Shown here one piece after another: positions 18,863 to 27,936 of a stretch of DNA of 64,000 nucleotides. The position numbers were made by a program, and so were the translations under genes. The stretch's first letter is position 1, and every line of letters begins with the position of its first letter. The stretch spans positions 1,116,001-1,180,000 of the forward strand of contig NC_012590.1 in the NCBI RefSeq assembly GCF_000022905.1. Reading direction: 5' to 3'. This DNA is from Corynebacterium aurimucosum ATCC 700975 (GTDB lineage Bacteria > Actinomycetota > Actinomycetes > Mycobacteriales > Mycobacteriaceae). A model generated the notes under the pieces. It saw nothing but the letters and a program-made list of their open reading frames with translations, ran no database searches and was not told where the DNA came from.

Positions 18863-18891
18863 TTGGCGCGCCGGGGAGCCTGTTGTACTAT
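18863..18891 (+). promoter_or_regulatory. predicted hutH promoter
   Basis: TTGGCG (18863-18868), 17-bp spacer, TACTAT (18886-18891): near-consensus housekeeping sigma elements. This leaves a leader of about 130 nt before the hutH start, with AAAGGAG at its end. Confidence 0.6.
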
Positions 18892-19026
18892 GAGCGCAAC
18901 GCGTAAGGCTGTCGCGCGTATCACCATTTTTCTATTCTTGTGAAAGCAAGTACGTATTTTCGCGTGCCTTTTCTCCCCGCTGGTGGGTGAGGTGCGGGCA
19001 ACGCGGCGACGTTAAAGGAGCCTTAC

Positions 19027-20580
19027 ATGTCTAATTCTTATCCCTCCACCGTGACCGTGGGAATCGGGGCGCTGAGCATCGAGGAGGTCGTGGCCGTTGC
19101 GCGTTATGGCGCGCCGGTAGAGATTTCCCAGGATGCGCTTGAGGAAATCGCCTCCACACGCGAGCGCGTCGAGGAGCTGGCGCAGGACCCGACTCCGGTC
19201 TATGGCATTTCCACCGGCTTCGGCGCCCTGGCCCGCCGTCACATTCCGGAGGAGATGCGCGCGCAGCTGCAGCTTTCGCTGGTGCGCTCGCATGCGGCGG
19301 GCACGGGCCCGGAGGTTGAGCAAGAGGTTGTCCGCGCGCTCATGTTGCTGCGCCTGTCCACCCTGTGTACTGGCCGGACCGGCGTGCGCCCGGTGGTGGC
19401 ACAGACCTATGCCGCGGTGCTCAACGCCAACATCCACCCGGTGGTCCGCGAGTACGGCTCCTTGGGCTGCTCCGGCGACTTGGCCCCGCTGGCACACTGC
19501 GCGCTGGCGCTGTTGGGTGAGGGCGAGGTGCGCGTCGACGGCGGTGACATCACCCCGGCTGCCGAGGCCCTGGCTGCAGCGGGTATCGAGCCGCTCAAGC
19601 TGCGGGAGAAGGAAGGCCTAGCGCTCATTAACGGCACCGATGGCATGCTGGGCCAGCTCTGCCTGGCTATCACCGACCTACGCGAGTTGGCCAAGGCCGC
19701 GGATATCGCTACCGCGATGACGGTAGAGGGCCTGCTGGGTACCTTGGTGGTCTTTGCCGATGATCTGCAGCAGCTGCGCCCACATCCGGGCCAGGCAGAT
19801 GCCGCAGCCAACATCCTTCAGGTTGCAGAAGGGTCGGAGATTCTCGCGGCCGCCCTCGAGGAATTCAAGAAGAAGCAGGTCCAGGACGCCTATTCGGTGC
19901 GCTGTGCGCCGCAGGTGGCCGGCGGTTTCCGTGATACTTTGGCACACACCGCCTTGGTGGCTGAGCGCGAGTTGGCCGCGGCCGTCGACAACCCAGTCGT
20001 GGCCAAGGACGGGCGCGTGGTCTCCAACGGCAACTTCCACGGCGCGCCGGTGGCCTATGCGCTGGACTTCCTGGCCATCGTCGTGGCCGACCTGGCCTCC
20101 ATTTCTGAGCGCCGCACCGATCGCTTCCTCGACGTCGCTCGCAACCGCGGCCTCAACGCCTTCCTGGCCGATGACCCGGGTGTGGACTCTGGCCACATGA
20201 TTGCGCAGTATGCGCAGGCGGGCATCGTCTCTGAGCTCAAGCGTTTGGCTAACCCGTCTTCGGCGGACTCCATCCCGTCTTCGGCCATGCAAGAGGATCA
20301 CGTCTCCATGGGCTGGTCGGGTGCCCGCAAGCTGCGCAAGGCCGTGGACGGTCTGCAGCGCGTCCTCGCCATCGAAATCCTCACTGCAGCCCGCGCCATC
20401 GATATGCGTGAGGGACAGCCGGCTAAGGGCACTGGTGCGGTCATCGATGCGCTGCGCCAGACCGTGCAGGGTCCAGGCACCGACCGCTACCTCTCCCCGG
20501 AGATTGAGGAGACCGTGCGCCTAGTCAAGGAAGGTGCGCTGGTGGCCGCGGTAGAGGGGGCCGTCGGCAAGCTGCGCTAA
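19027..20580 (+). CDS. hutH: histidine ammonia-lyase HutH
   Basis: Converts L-histidine to urocanate and ammonia. 517 aa, normal length. The electrophilic MIO cofactor normally forms from Ala-Ser-Gly; here the tripeptide is C148-S149-G150 (GSLGCSGDLAPLAH), a form known in actinobacterial enzymes. The catalytic tyrosine region YGISTGFG (about 59-66) is intact. AAAGGAG sits just before the ATG at 19027. A terminator follows the gene, so hutU and hutI do not simply share its transcript. Confidence 0.95.
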   Translation: MSNSYPSTVTVGIGALSIEEVVAVARYGAPVEISQDALEEIASTRERVEELAQDPTPVYGISTGFGALARRHIPEEMRAQLQLSLVRSHAAGTGPEVEQEVVRALMLLRLSTLCTGRTGVRPVVAQTYAAVLNANIHPVVREYGSLGCSGDLAPLAHCALALLGEGEVRVDGGDITPAAEALAAAGIEPLKLREKEGLALINGTDGMLGQLCLAITDLRELAKAADIATAMTVEGLLGTLVVFADDLQQLRPHPGQADAAANILQVAEGSEILAAALEEFKKKQVQDAYSVRCAPQVAGGFRDTLAHTALVAERELAAAVDNPVVAKDGRVVSNGNFHGAPVAYALDFLAIVVADLASISERRTDRFLDVARNRGLNAFLADDPGVDSGHMIAQYAQAGIVSELKRLANPSSADSIPSSAMQEDHVSMGWSGARKLRKAVDGLQRVLAIEILTAARAIDMREGQPAKGTGAVIDALRQTVQGPGTDRYLSPEIEETVRLVKEGALVAAVEGAVGKLR

Positions 20581-20589
20581 ACGCCTCCC

Positions 20590-20620
20590 GCCCCATGGCA
20601 TGTGTCATGGGGCTTTCTCG
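20590..20620 (+). terminator. rho-independent terminator after hutH
   Basis: Perfect 8-bp stem GCCCCATG/CATGGGGC (20590-20597 and 20606-20613) with an 8-nt loop, followed by TTTCTCGT. Confidence 0.75.
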
Positions 20621-20635
20621 TGCGCCCTTGATTTC

Positions 20636-20738
20636 AAAAGTGCAGACCTGGAAGTGCAGACCTGCTGGTCGTCGCAAAGCGCTGCCTTGCGCTGGACGAC
20701 GCCCACCTGCATGAATGCACTTCCAGGTCTGCACTTTT
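20636..20738. repeat. palindromic repeat family P, copy A
   Basis: 103 bp with perfect 23-bp terminal inverted repeats (outer part AAAAGTGCAGACCTGGAAGT). The inner part is also self-complementary (GTCGTC with GACGAC, GCGC with GCGC), so the element can fold into one long hairpin. It carries the shared core GACGCCCACCTGCA. Nearly the same 104-bp sequence lies at 21728-21831 in the same orientation, and a diverged relative at 40423-40522. Confidence 0.92.
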
Positions 20739-20829
20739 AGGCTGGCACCGGATTACAGGTAGTGCGGCGGAGGTGAAGAACGGAAGCCTATCTGTGGCGA
20801 GGCACACAAAGCTGGGTTATGAGTAGTGC

Positions 20830-21729
20830 ATGAACAATGAACAACTCTTTAACTTTTTAGACCAACATCTTATCGACCTTCGAAAACTACCCAATGATGA
20901 TCCCCGGTGGAAGAAGGTGCATGCTGGCAAGGTGGCCAAAATGGCGTGGTGCTTCGTACTGCCGATGATGCATTGGCACGAACTCAAGCCGTGGCAGAAG
21001 GAGACCGCGAAGGCGTATGTGCTCGGGTTGACCTTACCCAAGGCGACATTAGTGGGAAAATCCGCTGCGCTTATTCACGGAATTCCCTTGGTCGTGCCAC
21101 CCGCTGAGTGGGAGGCGACGCTGCCTTCGAACTCGGTACCTCCGCGCGCTAAAGCCAATGCCCGCTATCGCCGCATGGATTTGCGTGGCAATGAGACAGT
21201 TGTGCACGGGATTCGCGTGTCAACCCTAGAACGCACGGCCATTGATATTGCGCGGTTCTATGGATTTGAGGAGGGGCTCGTTGCCGTCGATGCCGTGCGG
21301 GCGCGCAATGTAGGTCAGTTCGGGATTAACGAGACGCTCGGCGCTATGGGGAGAGTTAAGGGTGTTGCCGCCGCGCGGCGGGCGGTTGCTGAAAGCGTCA
21401 ATTGTGCGGAGTCACCGTGGGAATCCTATGCCCGTGCCCTGATTCTTGCGGCGGACTACCCGGAGTTGCGCTGGGTTAAGGCGCAATATGTGATTGAAAA
21501 GTATCGAGCGGATCTGGTCATTAATGGGTGGCTCGTGATTGAGATTGACGGGAACGTCAAGTACAGGAACGAGATTGAAGAGGTGATTCGCGCGGAACAC
21601 CGGCGCCAGCAAGCCATCCTCAACAAGGGGTACATCGTCTTGAGATTTAGCCCAGAACAACTGAGCTCGCGGCCGGACTATTTCCAGGAGACAGTGGGCA
21701 AGCACCTGGCGCGCGGCCCGCGCTTGTAA
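20830..21729 (+). CDS. AbiEi-like / Vsr-type (DUF559-like) endonuclease-fold protein
   Basis: 299 aa, not part of histidine metabolism. The N-terminal two thirds resemble the AbiEi antitoxin-like architecture (GKSAALIHGIPLVVP, RVSTLERTAIDIARF). The last 110 residues show a PD-(D/E)XK nuclease pattern like Vsr/DUF559 proteins: E198 (SPWESYAR), D228 (RADLVI), E238-x-D240 (VIEIDG), then ILNKGYIVLRF. Such proteins are often orphan genes in actinobacteria and their role is unknown. It lies between hutH and hutU, bracketed by two palindromic repeats; its TAA stop shares bases with repeat B. The 5' end is more AT-rich than its neighbours. No toxin-like partner gene is adjacent. Confidence 0.78.
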   Translation: MNNEQLFNFLDQHLIDLRKLPNDDPRWKKVHAGKVAKMAWCFVLPMMHWHELKPWQKETAKAYVLGLTLPKATLVGKSAALIHGIPLVVPPAEWEATLPSNSVPPRAKANARYRRMDLRGNETVVHGIRVSTLERTAIDIARFYGFEEGLVAVDAVRARNVGQFGINETLGAMGRVKGVAAARRAVAESVNCAESPWESYARALILAADYPELRWVKAQYVIEKYRADLVINGWLVIEIDGNVKYRNEIEEVIRAEHRRQQAILNKGYIVLRFSPEQLSSRPDYFQETVGKHLARGPRL

Positions 21730-21831
21730 AAGTGCAGACCTGGAAGTGCAGACCTACTGGTCGTCGCAAAGCAGTGCCCTCGCGCTTGACGACGCCCACC
21801 TGCATGAATGTACTTCCAGGTCTGCACTTTT
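21728..21831. repeat. palindromic repeat family P, copy B
   Basis: 104 bp, same orientation as copy A (20636-20738) with a few substitutions and one extra base; terminal inverted repeats match at 22 of 23 positions. Its first bases (AAAA) complete the stop codon of the nuclease-like gene. The 257 bp from here to hutU hold no gene, so hutU must have its own promoter there; I could not place one with confidence. Confidence 0.92.
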
Positions 21832-22088
21832 GGATTTGGCTTTGGCGGAGGCTCGGGGTATCAGTGTCATGCCGCGGGCGCGGCGGGGCGTGTGGCTTGG
21901 CAGGCACAGTACCGGTTGCGCGACAGTCTTGTATCTGAGACAGTCGGCCTGAAAGAGTGCTAGTTCATGGTCTTGGGTCACAGTAACTTGTCCTGTGTGA
22001 CGCTGACCAAGCCCTAGAAGGGACAGCCCCGGGAAACCGGCCTTGAGGGGTTTGGGAGGGCGTCGAAAAGCACGAGCGAAAGGAAGTC

Positions 22089-23765
22089 ATGTCTGAACCC
22101 CGCGAAGTACGCGCCCCGCGCGGAACCGAAATCACCGCCAAGTCTTGGCAGACCGAAGCCCCGCTGCGCATGCTCATGAACAACCTCGACCCCGAGGTTG
22201 CCGAGCGCCCCGAGGACCTCGTGGTCTACGGCGGCACCGGCCGTGCAGCCCGCAGCTGGGAAGCATTTGATGCCATCGTGGAGTCGCTTAAGGATCTCGA
22301 GTCCGATGAGACGCTGCTGGTGCAGTCCGGCAAGCCGGTGGGTATTTGGAAGACCAACGAGTGGGCGCCGCGCGTGCTCATTGCGAATTCCAACCTGGTC
22401 GGTGACTGGGCCAACTGGGAGCACTTCCGCAAGCTCGAAGATGAGGGCCTGATGATGTACGGCCAGATGACGGCCGGCTCCTGGATTTACATCGCTACCC
22501 AGGGCATCCTGCAGGGTACTTTTGAGACCTTCGCGGCCGTGGCCAAGAAGCGCTTCAACGGCACGCTCGCTGGCACCTTCACCCTCACCGGTGGCTGCGG
22601 CGGCATGGGCGGCGCACAGCCACTGTCCGTGACCTTGAACGGCGGCGCCTGCCTCATCGTCGATGTTGACGAGACCCGCCTGAAGCGCCGCCAGTCCAAG
22701 CGCTACCTCGATGAGGTCGTCACCGACCTGGATGAGGCCCTCAAGCTGGTGCTCGACGCCAAGGAAAACAAGAAGCCGCTGTCCGTGGGCCTGGTAGGCA
22801 ATGCCGCCGAGGTCTTCCCGGAGGTGCTGCGCCGCCAGCGCGCGGGCGAGTTCACCGTGGACATCGTCACGGACCAGACCTCCGCGCACGACCCGCTGAG
22901 CTACCTGCCCACCGAGATCACGGTGGAGGATTGGCACAACGAGGCCAAGGCGGACCCGACCACCTTCACCAAGAAGGCCCGCGAGGCCATGGCCGCTCAG
23001 GTCCAGGCCATGGTGGAATTCCAGGACGAGGGCGCCGAGGTCTTCGACTACGGCAACTCCATCCGCGACGAGGCCCGCAAGGCCGGCTACCAGCGCGCTT
23101 TCGAGTTCCCGGGCTTCGTCCCGGCCTATATCCGCCCGCTCTTCTGCGAGGGTCTCGGCCCGTTCCGCTGGGCAGCGCTCTCCGGCGATCCGGAGGATAT
23201 CAAGGTCACTGACCAGGCGCTCAAGGAGCTCTTCCCGGACAACGAGCACCTGCACAACTGGCTCGATGCCGCCGAGGAGTACGTGGAGTTCGAGGGCCTG
23301 CCGGCACGTATTTGCTGGCTGGGCTACAACGAGCGCCACAAGGCTGGCTTGCTCTTTAACGACCTGGTCAAGGAAGGCAAGATCAAGGCTCCGATCGTCA
23401 TCGGCCGCGACCACCTGGACTCCGGCTCCGTGGCCTCTCCGTACCGCGAGACCGAGGCCATGCTCGATGGCACCGACGCCGTGGCTGACTGGCCGCTGCT
23501 CAATGCCATGACCGCAGTCTCCTCCGGTGCCACCTGGGTGTCCCTCCACCACGGCGGTGGCGTCGGCATGGGTCGCTCCATCCACGCGGGCCAGGTCACC
23601 GTGGCCGATGGTACTGAGCTGGCCGCCGCCAAGCTGCGCGCGGTGCTGACCAACGACCCGGGCATGGGCGTTATCCGCCACGTGGATTCCGGTTACACTC
23701 GCGCCAAGGAAGTCGCCGACGAGCGCGGCGTGCGCATCCCGATGGAATTCAAGGCCCGCGACTAG
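22089..23765 (+). CDS. hutU: urocanate hydratase HutU
   Basis: Adds water to urocanate to give 4-imidazolone-5-propionate, using tightly bound NAD+. 558 aa, the usual length. The NAD-binding segment [14 protein letters not shown] (about 165-178) and the catalytic cysteine C409 in [12 protein letters not shown] are present. The ATG at 22089 is preceded by AAAGGAAG. hutI follows after 21 bp with a GAGAGGAAAAGAAG ribosome site, so the two are one operon. Confidence 0.96.
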   Translation: MSEPREVRAPRGTEITAKSWQTEAPLRMLMNNLDPEVAERPEDLVVYGGTGRAARSWEAFDAIVESLKDLESDETLLVQSGKPVGIWKTNEWAPRVLIANSNLVGDWANWEHFRKLEDEGLMMYGQMTAGSWIYIATQGILQGTFETFAAVAKKRFNGTLAGTFTLTGGCGGMGGAQPLSVTLNGGACLIVDVDETRLKRRQSKRYLDEVVTDLDEALKLVLDAKENKKPLSVGLVGNAAEVFPEVLRRQRAGEFTVDIVTDQTSAHDPLSYLPTEITVEDWHNEAKADPTTFTKKAREAMAAQVQAMVEFQDEGAEVFDYGNSIRDEARKAGYQRAFEFPGFVPAYIRPLFCEGLGPFRWAALSGDPEDIKVTDQALKELFPDNEHLHNWLDAAEEYVEFEGLPARICWLGYNERHKAGLLFNDLVKEGKIKAPIVIGRDHLDSGSVASPYRETEAMLDGTDAVADWPLLNAMTAVSSGATWVSLHHGGGVGMGRSIHAGQVTVADGTELAAAKLRAVLTNDPGMGVIRHVDSGYTRAKEVADERGVRIPMEFKARD

Positions 23766-23786
23766 ATACGAGAGGAAAAGAAGATC

Positions 23787-24965
23787 ATGTCCACCCTGTT
23801 TACTGGAATCTCAGAGCTGCGCACGGTGTCGGAGGCCGGCACGCTTGCCGACGCCTCCCTCATCGCCAACACCGACGGCACCATCGCCTGGATCGGACCG
23901 GCCTCCGAGGCGCCAGCCGCGGACGAGAAGGTCGACCTAGGCGGCCGCGCAGTTCTGCCGGGCTGGGTGGATTCCCATACCCACATGATCTTCGACGGCG
24001 ACCGCTCCGCCGAGTTCGAAGCCCGCATGGCGGGCGAGTCTTACCAAGCCGGCGGCATCGCCGTGACCATGGACGCAACCCGCTCGGCGGGGGAGGAGCG
24101 CCTGGAAAAGCTCCTGGTGGAGCGCATCGCTGCCGCCCGTCGCGGCGGTACGACGACTTTGGAGACGAAGACCGGTTACGGCCTCAACACCGCCTCCGAG
24201 GTCGAGGCTGCTCGCGTGGCGGCCCGCCACGTCGATGACGTGACTTTCCTCGGCGCGCACCTCGTGCCGCCGGGAGCGGAGGCTGAGACTTACCTCGACG
24301 AGGTCGTGGGCCCGATGCTCGACGGCGTGGCCGAGCACGTGCAGTGGATCGACGTCTTCTGTGAGCGCGGTGCTTTCGATGAGGAGCAGTCGCGCCGCGT
24401 GCTCGAGGCTGGCAAGGCTCGGGGATTGGGTGTGCGCGTGCACGGCAACCAGCTGGGCGAGGGTCCAGGCGTGGCGCTCGCTGTGGAGTTGGGAGCGGCC
24501 TCCGTGGATCACGTCAACTACCTCAGCGATGCCGATGTTGAGGCGCTGGCCTCCTCCGAGACGGTGGCTACGCTGCTGCCGGCCTGCGATCTGTCCACGC
24601 GTGAGCCGCTGGCGCCGGGCCGCAAGCTTATTGATGCCGGCGCGACCGTCGCCATCGCCTCCAACCTCAACCCGGGCACCTCGTACACGTCCTCGATGAA
24701 CTTCTGCGTGACCACGGCAGTGCTTCAGCAGCACCTGACCCTGGATGAGGCCATCGCCGCCGGCACGTTGGGCGGCGCCACCGCGCTGCGCCGCCAAGAC
24801 GTTGGCGAGGGCAAGGACGCGAAGGGCCGCCCGGCCAAGGGCTCGCTGGTGGTCGGTGCCGCCGCTGACCTACACGTGCTTGATGCTCCCAGCGCTATCC
24901 ACTTGGCCTACCGTCCGGGCATGCCGATGACGTTCAAGACCTTCGTCGGCGGCCGCGAGGTCTAG
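23787..24965 (+). CDS. hutI: imidazolonepropionase HutI
   Basis: Hydrolyses imidazolone-5-propionate to N-formimidoyl-L-glutamate. 392 aa, amidohydrolase superfamily. The metal-binding HTH motif is in GWVDSHTHMIFDGDRSAEF; further ligand regions are RVHGNQLGEG and VDHVNYLS, and the substrate-loop region SNLNPGTSYTSSM is intact. Its product is the substrate of HutG, encoded on the other arm of the locus. Last gene of the hut group. Confidence 0.95.
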   Translation: MSTLFTGISELRTVSEAGTLADASLIANTDGTIAWIGPASEAPAADEKVDLGGRAVLPGWVDSHTHMIFDGDRSAEFEARMAGESYQAGGIAVTMDATRSAGEERLEKLLVERIAAARRGGTTTLETKTGYGLNTASEVEAARVAARHVDDVTFLGAHLVPPGAEAETYLDEVVGPMLDGVAEHVQWIDVFCERGAFDEEQSRRVLEAGKARGLGVRVHGNQLGEGPGVALAVELGAASVDHVNYLSDADVEALASSETVATLLPACDLSTREPLAPGRKLIDAGATVAIASNLNPGTSYTSSMNFCVTTAVLQQHLTLDEAIAAGTLGGATALRRQDVGEGKDAKGRPAKGSLVVGAAADLHVLDAPSAIHLAYRPGMPMTFKTFVGGREV

Positions 24966-25335
24966 GCGCAGATCGCGTCTGGCCCGCGCGTTGATTACGT
25001 GTGGCCTGCGCGTTGGGCGTGCTAGGGCTAAACCCAGCCGCAAAGGCACCTTTTGAGGGGCACCTTATGAAGGAAACCGCATGCTTTATCCTGGGGTTTT
25101 ATCTTTCGAAAGCCGCAAATGGTGCCTTTAGTTTGGTTCCTTTGGCCTTTCGTCGAGCCTTGGGATTCGGGGGTTGGGGGGGCTGATCCAAAGGTTGCAG
25201 AGCGCTCCTCACGAGTTGCTGTGTGGGTTTTAAGGGGGCTGAAGCTCAAAGGAGACTGGGGCGCAGCATGGGGTAGCAGCAGGCCGTGGGGAGAAATAGC
25301 TAATCTCACCGCAGTGCCGTACTCTGGTTTGAGCA
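24966..25335. other. 370-bp intergenic region with palindromic repeat of family Q
   Basis: No gene is credible here. An 18-bp word GCAAAGGCACCTTTTGAG at 25040-25057 recurs exactly at 28654-28671. Within this region AAAGGCACC (25042-25050) pairs with GGTGCCTTT (25121-25129), so 25040-25129 can fold. The DEAD-box helicase leader must start in the last 200 bp. Confidence 0.65.
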
Positions 25336-27345
25336 ATGAGCATTACCGATAACGCCACCGGCGGCGTCAACGAGCCGGAAGAATTCAATAAGTCGGAATC
25401 TCAGGAAAACTCGCAAGGTGGCGAAGCATTGGACGCTTCGCAGGTGTCGAACCAGGACACCGGGGCTGCGAATAACCCTGAGGACACCGGCGCTGAAGAA
25501 ACTTCAGCCAACGACAACTCCCAGGGTTTTGCACACCTCGGCCTTCCCGATGACGTTCAGGAAGCCGTGTCCAAGGTGGGCTTTACCAAGCCATCCCCAA
25601 TTCAGGAAGAAACCATCCCGATCCTCATGGAGGGCCGCGACGTCGTCGGCCTGGCTCAGACGGGTACGGGTAAGACCGCGGCCTTCGCGCTGCCGGTTCT
25701 CTCCCAGATCGATACCGAGGCCCGCTACCCGCAGGCTTTGGTCCTCGCGCCCACGCGCGAGCTGGCCCTCCAGGTTGCGGATTCTTTCCAGTCCTTCGCC
25801 GACCACTTGGGCCGCATCGAAGTTCTGCCTATCTACGGTGGCCAGGCTTATGGCATTCAGCTCTCCGGGCTGCGCCGTGGCGCCCAGATCATCGTGGGCA
25901 CCCCGGGCCGCGTCATCGACCACCTGGAGAAGGGCTCCCTGGACATTTCGCAGCTGCGCTTCCTCGTCCTCGATGAGGCGGACGAGATGCTCAACATGGG
26001 CTTCCAGGAAGACGTCGAGCGCATTCTTGAGGACACCCCGGAAGACAAGCAGGTCGCACTCTTCTCGGCCACCATGCCGAACTCGATTCGCCGCCTGTCC
26101 AAGCAGTACCTCAACAACCCCGCTGAGGTCACTGTGAAGTCGGAGCGCCGCACGAATGACAACATCACGCAGCGCTTCCTGCTGACCCCGCACCGCCACA
26201 AGATGGATGCCTTCACCCGTATCCTCGAGGTCATTGACTACGACGCCATCATCGTCTTCTGCCGCACCAAGCACGCGACCGAGGACGTGGCCGATAGCCT
26301 CAAGGAGGCCGGCTACAACGCTGCCGCCATCAACGGCGATATTGCCCAGCAGCAGCGTGAGCGCACCGTCGATCAGCTCAAGGATGGCCGCCTCGACATC
26401 CTCGTGGCTACCGACGTGGCTGCTCGTGGTCTCGATGTTGACCGCATTACCCACGTGGTCAACTACGACATCCCGAATGACACCGAGTCCTACGTGCACC
26501 GCATCGGCCGTACCGGCCGTGCTGGCCGCACTGGTGAAGCCATCCTGTTTGTCACCCCGCGTGAGCGCCGCATGCTGCGCTCCATCGAGCGCGTGACCAA
26601 CGCCCGCTTGGAGGAGATGGATCTCCCGACCGCGGATGAGGTCAACGCCAAGCGCAAGGAGAAGTTCTTCGCTTCCATCGGCGCCTCCCAGCAGGACAAG
26701 CAGTTCGACTTCTTCCGCGACATGGTGCGCGAGTACTCAGCAGCAGAGAACGTGGCGATGGATGATATCGCCGCCGCCTTGGCTGTGCAGCTGCAGGGCG
26801 GGACGGACTTCCTGCTCAAGGAGCGCCCGGTATCCAAGAAGGACCGTCGCGAGCGCGATCGCTTTGAACGCGACGGCCGTGGGCGCGATCGTGGTGACCG
26901 TGGCCGTGACCGCGGCGGCCGCGAGCGTGACCGTGGCCCGCGCCGCCCGGATGGGGACTTTGAGACGTACCGGCTGGACGTCGGCAAGCGCCAGAACGTG
27001 CGCCCCGGCGCCATCGTGGGTGCGTTGGCCAATGAGGGTGGCCTGTCCTCTAAGGACTTCGGCCGCATCACCATCGCGGTGGGCCACACCTTGGTGGACC
27101 TGCCGAAGAACCTGGACCCGGCGGTGCTGGAGCGTCTGAAGGACACCCGCATCTCCGGACAGCTCATCAAGATCCAGAAGGATACCGGCCGCCCGCCACG
27201 CCGGAACTACGATGACGACCGTGGCCGTGGCGGTTACGGCGGACGTGGTCGTGGCGGACGCGGTGAGCGTGGCGGATACCGCGACCGTGACCGCGGTGGA
27301 CATGGCTGCGACCGTGGTGGGCGCCGCGGCGGCTGGCGTGACTAG
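25336..27345 (+). CDS. DEAD-box ATP-dependent RNA helicase (DeaD/CsdA type)
   Basis: Unwinds structured RNA, typically in ribosome assembly and cold adaptation. 669 aa. After an acidic N-terminal tail (1-60) come the Q motif region (FTKPSPIQEETIP), AQTGTGKT, PTRELALQ, DEADEM, SAT, ATDVAARGLD and HRIGRTGRAGR. A DbpA-like RNA-binding domain (about 560-620, RLDVGKRQNVRPGAIVGALANEGGLSS) lies between two Arg/Gly/Asp-rich low-complexity blocks, the C-terminal one RGG-like. ATG 25336 is used; the ribosome site is poor. Confidence 0.94.
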   Translation: MSITDNATGGVNEPEEFNKSESQENSQGGEALDASQVSNQDTGAANNPEDTGAEETSANDNSQGFAHLGLPDDVQEAVSKVGFTKPSPIQEETIPILMEGRDVVGLAQTGTGKTAAFALPVLSQIDTEARYPQALVLAPTRELALQVADSFQSFADHLGRIEVLPIYGGQAYGIQLSGLRRGAQIIVGTPGRVIDHLEKGSLDISQLRFLVLDEADEMLNMGFQEDVERILEDTPEDKQVALFSATMPNSIRRLSKQYLNNPAEVTVKSERRTNDNITQRFLLTPHRHKMDAFTRILEVIDYDAIIVFCRTKHATEDVADSLKEAGYNAAAINGDIAQQQRERTVDQLKDGRLDILVATDVAARGLDVDRITHVVNYDIPNDTESYVHRIGRTGRAGRTGEAILFVTPRERRMLRSIERVTNARLEEMDLPTADEVNAKRKEKFFASIGASQQDKQFDFFRDMVREYSAAENVAMDDIAAALAVQLQGGTDFLLKERPVSKKDRRERDRFERDGRGRDRGDRGRDRGGRERDRGPRRPDGDFETYRLDVGKRQNVRPGAIVGALANEGGLSSKDFGRITIAVGHTLVDLPKNLDPAVLERLKDTRISGQLIKIQKDTGRPPRRNYDDDRGRGGYGGRGRGGRGERGGYRDRDRGGHGCDRGGRRGGWRD

Positions 27346-27383
27346 GTTCCGTTCAGCGCCGCAGCGGCCTTAAAGCTGCACGA

Positions 27384-27421
27384 GAAAACCTCCCGAACTC
27401 ATGCGAGTTGGGAGGTTTTCG
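27384..27421. terminator. bidirectional terminator between helicase and membrane gene
   Basis: Long stem AAAACCTCCCGAACTC / GAGTTGGGAGGTTTT with ATGC loop; A-run on the left and T-run on the right serve both convergent genes. Confidence 0.85.
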
Positions 27422-27445
27422 CTGTTTAGGTCTAAACCTGCGGGA

Positions 27446-27889
27446 TTAGACGTACATCAGGATGGCGCAGATAACCCACAGCAGGTTGAAGATGCCGGAG
27501 AACATAGACAGCTGCTTCTTCAGCTTGGTCACGTCCGCGGAGCCGGGGTTCGCAATCGCAGCCATGGCCTGGTTCTGCTTCGGGATAACCACGACGAGCA
27601 GAATGACCCAAGCGATGACGGAAAGCAACAGGGCGATGTGGAACTGGACCTCGGACTTGTAAGTGGCCAGGTCAGTAAGGAAGACCGCCAGACCGATGAC
27701 CGGAACGATGGCGGAAATGTAGCCATAGGTCGAGGTGATCTTGTTGAGGATGCCGGCGGCACCAGCGGCCGAAGCATCACCGGCGCCAGCCTTTGCCAGC
27801 TGGGCTGGGAAGACCGAGGTGGAGATACACACGGTACCGACCAACAAGATAGCGGCGAAGGCGTGGAGGAAAATAAGCAAGCTTGTCAT
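27446..27889 (-). CDS. small integral membrane protein, function unknown
   Basis: 147 aa with four hydrophobic helices (about 5-25, 55-72, 85-105, 125-146) and short loops. It resembles small DUF2269-like membrane proteins, but I cannot assign it firmly. No catalytic motif visible. It ends close to the bidirectional terminator, and its start lies 48 bp from the stop of the HNH nuclease gene on the same strand, so the two may be co-transcribed. Confidence 0.75.
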   Translation of the reverse strand: MTSLLIFLHAFAAILLVGTVCISTSVFPAQLAKAGAGDASAAGAAGILNKITSTYGYISAIVPVIGLAVFLTDLATYKSEVQFHIALLLSVIAWVILLVVVIPKQNQAMAAIANPGSADVTKLKKQLSMFSGIFNLLWVICAILMYV

Positions 27890-27936
27890 GGGGAGTGCGC
27901 TTTACCTTTCTGTACGGGGCTTTTCCCAGCGAAAGT

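Noticed and set aside
18845..19026. HutR operator of the C. resistens type upstream of hutH
   Set aside because: I scanned for the TCTGwwATwCCAGA pattern as I remember it and found none. A partial match (TCTGAGATTCCAGT on the minus strand) lies inside the start of hutI, where it is unlikely to act.
20636..21831. CRISPR-like repeat array
   Set aside because: Only two ~103-bp copies separated by a 1-kb gene; no regular short spacers or cas genes anywhere in the window.
21976..22005. CRP/GlxR-type site before hutU (GTCACAG...CTGTGTGAC)
   Set aside because: The half-sites are in the opposite orientation to TGTGA-N6-TCACA and spaced wrongly; kept only as an imperfect inverted repeat.
25001..25186. 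61-codon open frame after hutI
   Set aside because: It runs through the family Q palindrome, lacks a ribosome site and shows no coding pattern.
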